Assembly: GCF_958304185.1 (NCBI RefSeq)
Contig: NZ_OY284437.1
Span: forward strand, 240,286 to 304,285
Direction of reading: 5' to 3'
Source of the DNA: an uncultured Erythrobacter sp.
Lineage (GTDB): Bacteria > Pseudomonadota > Alphaproteobacteria > Sphingomonadales > Sphingomonadaceae
Length of the DNA stretch: 64,000 nucleotides
Shown: in pieces, positions 58,988 to 64,000 of the stretch
Layout of the letters: every line of letters begins with the position of its first letter
Numbering within the stretch: the stretch's first letter is position 1
Position numbers and translations under genes: made by a program
Notes under the pieces: model-generated
What the model was told of the DNA's origin: nothing
Databases searched by the model: none
Seen by the model: only the letters and a program-made list of their open reading frames with translations

Positions 58988-59941
58988 TTATGAGTTTCGT
59001 AACCGCAGATAGGCGGTGAATTGGTCGGTGCCAAGCTGGCGGCGCTGATGCAGATGCCAGCGGCCATGCGCGTCGGCGAGGCTCGCCAGCCCCAGCGCGC
59101 CAAGGCTGCGGCGACCATCGCCAATCAGGATCGGTGCGGTGTAGAGGTGCAATTCGTCGACGAGATCGGCGACGAGGAAAGCGGCCGCCGTCTCGGCCCC
59201 GCCTTCGACATAGAGGTGGAGCACGTCATCAAGGCCCGCGATGGCTTCGGGTGAGGCAATCGCGGTCACGCCGTCAGGCGCGGCGCCGCGGGTCAGCACC
59301 ACCCGTTGGGGCGAGCGCGCCTCGAGGCCCGGCAGGCGCACATCGAGCCGGGGCCTGTCCGCCCGCCATGTCCCGCCGCCCACCAGTATTGCATCATGCC
59401 GCGCGCGCTGAGCGTGGACGTGGGCGCGGGCGGTCTCACCGGTGATCCACTGGCTCGTCCCGTCGGCGAGCGCGATGCAGCCATCGAGCGACATCGCCAG
59501 CTTCAGAGTCACCCACGGGCGACCGGCGCGTTGGCGGGTGAGGAACCCGGCGAGGCTGGCGGCGGAGGCCGGTTCGCTCAGCAGCCGGGTTTCGATCCCC
59601 GCCGCCTGCAACCGCGCCATTCCCGCGCCAGAGGTGCGCGGGTCGGGGTCGAGCTGACCGATCACCACCCGCGCAGGCCGCGCGGCAAGGATCAGGTCGG
59701 CACAGGACGGGCCGCGCGCCGATTGATGCGCGCAAGGTTCAAGCGTGACGTACAGCGTCGCTTCGGCCAGCGCAGCGGGAGCAAGGCCCGCCAATGCCAT
59801 CGCCTCGGCATGAGGGCGTCCGCCCGCCTGCGTCCAGCCGCGCGCCATGACGCGGCCGTGTTGCACCACCAAAGCAGCCACACCGGGATTGGGACGAGCG
59901 AGCGGGCGCGCGCGAGCAGCCAGCCGCGCGGTGGCGGCCAT
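58988..59941 (-). CDS. ribD: Bifunctional riboflavin biosynthesis protein RibD
   Basis: A 317-residue enzyme with an N-terminal deaminase (PHAEAMAL, EPCAHQSARGPSCADLI zinc ligands) and a C-terminal NADPH reductase (LKLAMSLDGCIALADGTSQW, VGGGTWRADRPRLDVRLPGL). It makes two steps from GTP-derived pyrimidine to the lumazine precursor. ATG 59941 begins MAATARLAAR, at the Met of the usual DxxWM motif; codons for DHDW lie just upstream in frame without a normal start codon, so the true start may be a rarer codon. It is followed by ribE. Confidence 0.93.
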   Translation of the reverse strand: MAATARLAARARPLARPNPGVAALVVQHGRVMARGWTQAGGRPHAEAMALAGLAPAALAEATLYVTLEPCAHQSARGPSCADLILAARPARVVIGQLDPDPRTSGAGMARLQAAGIETRLLSEPASAASLAGFLTRQRAGRPWVTLKLAMSLDGCIALADGTSQWITGETARAHVHAQRARHDAILVGGGTWRADRPRLDVRLPGLEARSPQRVVLTRGAAPDGVTAIASPEAIAGLDDVLHLYVEGGAETAAAFLVADLVDELHLYTAPILIGDGRRSLGALGLASLADAHGRWHLHQRRQLGTDQFTAYLRLRNS

Positions 59942-59973
59942 CCAGTCGTGATCGCTCGGGAGCAGGCTCGCAG

Positions 59974-60438
59974 CTATTGTGCGGCGCTTTCGCTGGCAGG
60001 AGTTGGAGCTGGCGCCGGCGTCGCCGATGCTGCGGCGGCAGCTTCGGCAGCCCGTTCGGCCTCAGCCTTGCGCTCGATTTCCTCGACATCCATCCCCGCG
60101 GCAGCGCCGAGCGCCTTGTACATATTGCGCTTCGCCTCGGCGATCCGCGCTTCCTCGGCGGCGCGCAGGTCTCTCACTTCTTGGTTGGCGAGGTTCTCGA
60201 CCGCGATCTCGGCATCGGTGCGGGCCGGGTCGAGCGTGGTGATATAAGTCACCTTGGGCCGCTCCGGCTCGCCATAGACCGTGCTGTTCATGCCCCAATA
60301 GAACATCCCTGCGACCGGCAGGATCGACAGCACCAGAATCGGCAGGCGATAGGGCTGCGGGCGCCGGATCTCGTTCCAGAAATCCGCAAAGCCGGATGCG
60401 GGATTGAAGCGCGACTTGGAGAAGGACTTGGAGAACAT
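59974..60438 (-). CDS. Small membrane protein with charged coiled-coil tail, unknown function
   Basis: A 154-residue protein with a basic N-terminus (MFSKSFSKSRFNPASGFADF), one membrane segment (about 31-50, RLPILVLSILPVAGMFYWGM), and a C-terminal half rich in Ala, Glu and Arg likely to form a helix (NLANQEVRDLRAAEEARIAE) ending in an Ala/Pro tail. Similar short proteins occur next to rib genes in sphingomonads (recollection). No enzyme motif is present. It lies upstream of ribD on the same strand, 32 bases away. Confidence 0.65.
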   Translation of the reverse strand: MFSKSFSKSRFNPASGFADFWNEIRRPQPYRLPILVLSILPVAGMFYWGMNSTVYGEPERPKVTYITTLDPARTDAEIAVENLANQEVRDLRAAEEARIAEAKRNMYKALGAAAGMDVEEIERKAEAERAAEAAAAASATPAPAPTPASESAAQ

Positions 60439-60484
60439 GGCGCGCAATATAGGGGCAGCGGGCGCGAACGCCAAATGCTTCGCG

Positions 60485-61219
60485 TCAGCCGAAGCTGGCG
60501 TAAAGCCCGCGCCCATGTTCCTTCAGCCAGCGGTCGGCGCTGGCGATCTCGCCTTCGAAGATGCGGGCCAGCAGCGCGTGAAAGGCGGGGCTATGGTCGA
60601 AGTGCACCAGATGCGCGACCTCATGCGCGACCACCGAGCGGCGGACGAAATCGGGAGCCTGCACCAGCCGCCAATTGATGCGGATGCGACTTTTGTCCGA
60701 GCATGAGCCCCAGCGGCGCTGAGCGCGGGTGAGGCCCATCGGCACCGGAGCAAGCCCGGCGGCGGTGCAGTAATCGTGCATATCCGCTTCGGTGAGGCGC
60801 AGGGCTTCGGCCTCCAGCCACCGGCGAATGCGCAGTTCTAATCCTGTCTCCGGTCCGCCGATCCGCAGCGCGTCCCCGTCCACCGCCGGACGACGCGGCG
60901 CGCGGGCGTCCCACGCCACCTTGAGCGATGCGCCGCGATAGCGCACTTCGCCCCCCGGTTCGGGCGCGGTGCGGGCGGGCAGTTTGGCGAGCTGGTCCGC
61001 CAGCCAGCCCTTGCGCGAATGGGCAAAGGCAATCGCCTCGCGCGCCTGTGCCCAGGCGGGCAGGCTGATGCGCACTTCGCTGCCATCGGGCGCCAGCCGC
61101 AAAGTCAGCCGCCGCGCATTGTGCAGCCGCTTCAAGACGATCGGCAGGCGCTGGCCGCCAAGATCGATCGCGGGATCGAGCGTCCGTTGGGTCGAGGCGC
61201 CGCGCAGCCAGTCGATCAT
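60485..61219 (-). CDS. YgjP-like zinc metallopeptidase (DUF45)
   Basis: A 244-residue cytosolic protein with the SprT-like site VVAHEVAHLVHFDHSPAFH (HExxH and a third His). The DUF45 pattern QRRWGSCSDKSRIRINWRLV lies before it. The N-terminal half contains RLTLRLAPDGSEVRISLPAW. YgjP-type proteins are probable proteases of unknown target. ATG 61219 (MIDWLRGAST) is chosen because it overlaps the stop of the YcgN-family gene (ATGA). Confidence 0.88.
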   Translation of the reverse strand: MIDWLRGASTQRTLDPAIDLGGQRLPIVLKRLHNARRLTLRLAPDGSEVRISLPAWAQAREAIAFAHSRKGWLADQLAKLPARTAPEPGGEVRYRGASLKVAWDARAPRRPAVDGDALRIGGPETGLELRIRRWLEAEALRLTEADMHDYCTAAGLAPVPMGLTRAQRRWGSCSDKSRIRINWRLVQAPDFVRRSVVAHEVAHLVHFDHSPAFHALLARIFEGEIASADRWLKEHGRGLYASFG

Positions 61220-61695
61220 AGACCCGCCTCCTCGTCGCGGGCAGGCCAATGGCGGGGGGTGGGCCATTGCGTGATGTGATGTTCGAGCGGCCCTGCGTCC
61301 ACCTCGCTCACCACCCGGCCCACCACCGAAACCCCGGCGCGGCGCACCGCGTCACGGTCCCCTGACAGGAGATAATGCCAGCCCGGCAGCGGGCGATCAT
61401 CGGCGCGCAGGCGGTAGGCGCAGGTCGAAGGCAGCCAGCTTACCTGTTCCACGATCCGCAGCGTCAGTCGCAAGCAATCGGGGACGAAGGCCTTGCGATT
61501 GCGATAATCGCTGCATTGGGCAGTTTTGGTGTCGAGCAGGCGGCAGGCGATATTGGTGTCGAGGATTTCGCCCGTATCCTCGTCCTCGATCTTGTGCAGG
61601 CAGCAGCGCCCACAGCCATCGCACAGCGCTTCCCATTCGGGCCGGGTCAGCTCGCCCAGCGGCAGCTCCCAGAAGCGGTCTCTCACTTCACCCAT
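61216..61695 (-). CDS. YcgN-family cysteine-cluster protein (UPF0260)
   Basis: A 159-residue protein with the cluster LCDGCGRCCLHKIEDEDTGE, then NIACRLLDTKTAQCSDYRNR and VPDCLRLTLR, the CxxCxxCC pattern of the YkgJ/YcgN family that probably binds metal or an iron-sulfur cluster. WLPSTCAYRLRADDRPLPGW is also typical. Function unknown. It overlaps the SCO1 gene upstream by 13 bases and the DUF45 gene downstream by 4. Confidence 0.92.
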   Translation of the reverse strand: MGEVRDRFWELPLGELTRPEWEALCDGCGRCCLHKIEDEDTGEILDTNIACRLLDTKTAQCSDYRNRKAFVPDCLRLTLRIVEQVSWLPSTCAYRLRADDRPLPGWHYLLSGDRDAVRRAGVSVVGRVVSEVDAGPLEHHITQWPTPRHWPARDEEAGL

Positions 61696-62288
61696 CGGTC
61701 CAGTTCCGCCGCAATGGCATCGGCGCCCTTGTCGGTCGGCAGGGTGGCCAGGGGCTCGCCATCGGGGCCGAACAGGTAGGTGATGTTGGTGTGATCGACG
61801 AGATAGCCGCCGCCTTCGACCGGCTCGCCTTTGGCATAGTAAACCTTGAACGCCTTGGCAGCCGCGGCGATCTGTTCGGGCGTGCCGGTCAGGCCGATGA
61901 TATCGGGCGAGAAGGCGGCGGCAAATTCGCCGACCACCTTTTGCGTGTCACGCTCGGGATCGATGGTGATGAAAAGCGGCGTGATCATCGCCGCCTTGGC
62001 CGGACCCTGGCCCTTCAGCACCTTCAGCCCCTGCGCGATACGTTGCATATCGGTGGGGCAGACATCGGGGCAGAAGGCATAGCCGAAATAGACGATGCGA
62101 TATTTGCCGGCAAAATCGCCCCAGCGCACGGTCTGGCCTGCACTGTTGGTGAGCGCGAAATCGCCGCCGATGGCAGCGCCGGCCAGCGGCGGCTCCTCGA
62201 CTGGCGCGGCGGCGCCGCACCCGGCAAGCGCCAGCGCGCCTGCAATCAGCAGGGCAAGGATGGGGGAAGGCTTGTTGTTCTGGTTCAT
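61683..62288 (-). CDS. SCO1/SenC-family copper chaperone
   Basis: A 201-residue lipoprotein (signal ending ALALAGC) with a thioredoxin fold. The copper ligands are in YFGYAFCPDVCPTDMQRI (CxxxC) and the distal His in LVDHTNITYLFGPDG. It delivers copper to the CuA site of cytochrome c oxidase in the periplasm or acts as a thiol-disulfide protein. No oxidase gene is in the window. It overlaps the YcgN-family gene by 13 bases. Confidence 0.93.
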   Translation of the reverse strand: MNQNNKPSPILALLIAGALALAGCGAAAPVEEPPLAGAAIGGDFALTNSAGQTVRWGDFAGKYRIVYFGYAFCPDVCPTDMQRIAQGLKVLKGQGPAKAAMITPLFITIDPERDTQKVVGEFAAAFSPDIIGLTGTPEQIAAAAKAFKVYYAKGEPVEGGGYLVDHTNITYLFGPDGEPLATLPTDKGADAIAAELDRWVK

Positions 62289-62396
62289 GCTCTGCTAACT
62301 GGTCGCTTGCGAAGGGCGCCGATGACAGGCCAACGGGTCTGCCCCGCGCCCGGGCACACACGAGATGTGTGACAGGTAATGCGAAAGGATCAAACC

Positions 62397-63038
62397 GTGG
62401 CCTTCGATGTTTTGCGCAAATTAGGGCCTCGCCGGGGGATTGCCAGTGCTATCCTGCTGCTGCTTGCCGCCGCTGTGACGGTGCCGGCCGCCGCGCAGTT
62501 CCAGTCGGAAGGGTACAAGTTCCTCGAAGCGGTCAAGGATCGCAAGGGTGACGAGGCGACCGATATGCTCAGCAAGCCGGGCACCCAGATCGTCAACACC
62601 CGCGATATCACCAGCGGCGATACCGGGCTGCATATCGTGGTGGCCCGCAGTGACGTCTTGTGGGTTCGGTTCCTGCTGCAACGCGGTGCTGATCCGAACA
62701 TCCGCAACAAGAAGGGCATCACCCCGCTCCAGCTGGCAACTTCGCTCAGCTTTACCGACGGGGTCGAGGCGCTGATCAAGGGCGGGGCGAGCGTCAATGT
62801 CTCCGACCAGACGGGTGAGACGCCGCTGATCTCGGCAGTCCATGCGCGCAATGTCGCGATGGTGCGGCTGTTGCTGGAAAAGGGCGCGGACCCGGATCAC
62901 AACGACAATTCGGGCCGTTCGGCGCGGGACTATATGGACCTGATGAGCGGCAACTCGCTGCTCAAGCAGGAATTCGCCAATGCCGATGCGAAGCGCGCCG
63001 AGACGGGAACCAAAAAGAATTACGGGCCTTCCTTCTGA
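62397..63038 (+). CDS. Exported ankyrin-repeat protein
   Basis: A 213-residue protein with a signal peptide (ending VPAAAQ at about residue 34) and four ankyrin repeats (about 60-185), including GLHIVVARSDVLWVRFLLQR, GADPNIRNKKGITPLQLATS, and NVAMVRLLLEKGADPDHNDN. It probably binds a periplasmic partner. GTG 62397 is used because AAAGGA lies seven bases upstream; ATG 62379 is possible. It lies one base before the COQ9 gene, so they share a transcript. Confidence 0.82.
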   Translation: MAFDVLRKLGPRRGIASAILLLLAAAVTVPAAAQFQSEGYKFLEAVKDRKGDEATDMLSKPGTQIVNTRDITSGDTGLHIVVARSDVLWVRFLLQRGADPNIRNKKGITPLQLATSLSFTDGVEALIKGGASVNVSDQTGETPLISAVHARNVAMVRLLLEKGADPDHNDNSGRSARDYMDLMSGNSLLKQEFANADAKRAETGTKKNYGPSF

Positions 63039-63039
63039 C

Positions 63040-63711
63040 ATGACCCAGACAGTGGATTTTGCCGACCTTACGCTCGACGAACTGCGCGTGGCGCTGGCGC
63101 CCGACATTGCGGCGTCCGCGATCTTTGACGGGTGGAACGAGACCGCATTGGTCGCCGCGGCCGAGATGGCCGGGTGCGATGTCGATGTCGCCAAGCTCGC
63201 TTTCCCCGGCAGCAAGCCGATGGACATGGTCGAAGCGTGGATCACCAGCGTCGATCAGGCGATGGAGGCCGAATGGCCGCAGGAACGCCTCGCCACGCTG
63301 AAGATCCGCGAACGCATCCGCACACTGGTCGCCTTCCGGCTGGAAGCGGTCGCGCATATTGATGAAGCCGTGCGCCGCGCGCTCGCCGTGATGGCGCAGC
63401 CGCAGAACGCGCGCCGCGCGCTGCGGCTGGGCTGGCGCTCTGCCGATATCATGTGGCGGCTCGCGGGCGATACGGCGACTGATTACAACCACTACACCAA
63501 GCGCGCGATCCTTGCGGGAATCTACTCGGCGACGCTCGCGGTGTTCGTGAACGATGACAGCGAAGGCAAGGCCGATACCCACGCCTTCCTCGAACGCCGG
63601 ATCGACGGGGTGATGAAGTTCGAGAAGGTCAAGGCGCAGTTCCTCGGCAAGGACCGCGAATTGCCGAGCCTGACGCGGTTCCTCGGGCGGCTGAGGTACC
63701 CGGCGCGGTAA
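63040..63711 (+). CDS. COQ9-family protein
   Basis: A 223-residue protein of the COQ9 family, which binds lipid and assists ubiquinone hydroxylation in mitochondria and alphaproteobacteria. Blocks are VDFADLTLDELRVALAPDIA, the C-terminal SADIMWRLAGDTATDYNHYT, and KRAILAGIYSATLAVFVND. The N-terminal half resembles a TetR-like helical domain. ubiE and ubiB of the same pathway lie at 30.4-32.7 kb. ATG 63040 lies one base after the ankyrin stop. Confidence 0.92.
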   Translation: MTQTVDFADLTLDELRVALAPDIAASAIFDGWNETALVAAAEMAGCDVDVAKLAFPGSKPMDMVEAWITSVDQAMEAEWPQERLATLKIRERIRTLVAFRLEAVAHIDEAVRRALAVMAQPQNARRALRLGWRSADIMWRLAGDTATDYNHYTKRAILAGIYSATLAVFVNDDSEGKADTHAFLERRIDGVMKFEKVKAQFLGKDRELPSLTRFLGRLRYPAR

Positions 63712-63877
63712 CCCGCCTCAAGCAGCGCAGCGGTAGGCGGACAATAACGCATCCGAACTGGTGGATTACACCTAGGCCCTGCCTCGCGCTGGGGGCAAAC
63801 CTTGCCTATTGCTCGACTCGGATTCGCGGCGCATCTTGCGCCCGCAGGATCAAGACATTGATGGGAAGGGTATTTCG

Positions 63878-64000
63878 ATGGCGGGTTCGCTCAACAAGGT
63901 CATGCTGATCGGCAATCTGGGCGCTGACCCGGAAATCCGCAGCTTCCAGAACGGCGGCAAGGTCGCCAACCTGCGGATCGCCACGTCGGAACAGTGGAAG
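63878..64000 (+). CDS. ssb: Single-stranded DNA-binding protein, N-terminal part (cut by window edge)
   Basis: The first 41 codons are visible: [20 protein letters not shown], then [20 protein letters not shown], the OB-fold N-terminus of bacterial SSB. AAGGG lies just upstream of the ATG. The rest, including the acidic C-terminal tip, is outside the window. Confidence 0.95.
   Translation, partial: MAGSLNKVMLIGNLGADPEIRSFQNGGKVANLRIATSEQWK

Noticed and set aside
1-64000. CRISPR arrays, IS elements or prophage genes
   Set aside because: No regularly spaced direct repeats, no transposase or integrase frames, and no phage structural genes were seen.

Overview
The window is a 64 kb piece of a GC-rich alphaproteobacterial chromosome. 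The most likely source is the order Sphingomonadales, family Erythrobacteraceae. This rests on overall gene content, the rpsT-dnaA arrangement, a CC_3452-type small exported protein, an EipA/DUF1134 protein, COQ9 and ubiE/ubiB (ubiquinone), and short degenerate intergenic repeats of a kind I associate with Erythrobacter-like genomes. The family assignment is inference; no 16S gene is present. Most of the window is dense housekeeping sequence with ATGA or GTGA overlaps between co-transcribed genes. There is no IS element, prophage or CRISPR array.

Layout. 1-13.4 kb: an M14 carboxypeptidase cut by the window edge, a DUF4136 lipoprotein, galE, rpmJ, a HAD hydrolase, an HxlR regulator facing a small exported protein, recQ, a TonB-like protein, comM, a ClpP-fold-like exported protein, then the rpmH-rnpA-yidD-yidC-engB ribosome and membrane-insertion block. 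13.4-16 kb: a gene-poor stretch with repeats, inverted repeats, a small membrane protein and two glyoxalase-fold proteins. 16-30.3 kb: GST and S1/P1 nuclease, LysE exporter and cupin, dapE, a DAACS symporter, a thermonuclease-like protein, nth and an M48 protease, dapB, a sirtuin, a ThiF-type protein, DUF983, dnaA, rpsT and mutM. 30.3-45.9 kb: ubiE-ubiB and a membrane protein, coaBC-dut, an orphan YjhX toxin-family gene, an alpha/beta hydrolase, a second DUF4136 lipoprotein, trpS-murJ, secB facing a Tim44-like protein, mltA-smr and a sorAB-like sulfite dehydrogenase pair.

45.9-55 kb is the accessory part. It holds a probably exported truncated hemoglobin with a DUF3034 protein, divergent from a cupredoxin-like protein fused by a GTGA overlap to a HAMP sensor whose GGDEF domain is cut off. 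Next come an MFS exporter divergent from a type III polyketide synthase plus an isoprenylcysteine-type methyltransferase, a Cys-rich exported protein, a glyoxalase-fold protein, about 700 bp of non-coding sequence, and tRNA-Ser(GCU).

55-64 kb: an EipA-like protein, an aromatic/aspartate aminotransferase, a GNAT enzyme, a short BLUF photoreceptor converging on ribE-ribD, a YgjP-type metallopeptidase, a YcgN-family protein, a SCO1 copper chaperone, an ankyrin protein with COQ9, and the start of ssb.

The most interesting signals are the exported-globin/DUF3034/cupredoxin/GGDEF module, the small PKS-methyltransferase-exporter cluster, the long acidic insert in CoaBC, a zinc finger missing one ligand in MutM, and a family of decayed intergenic repeats concentrated beside the accessory genes.
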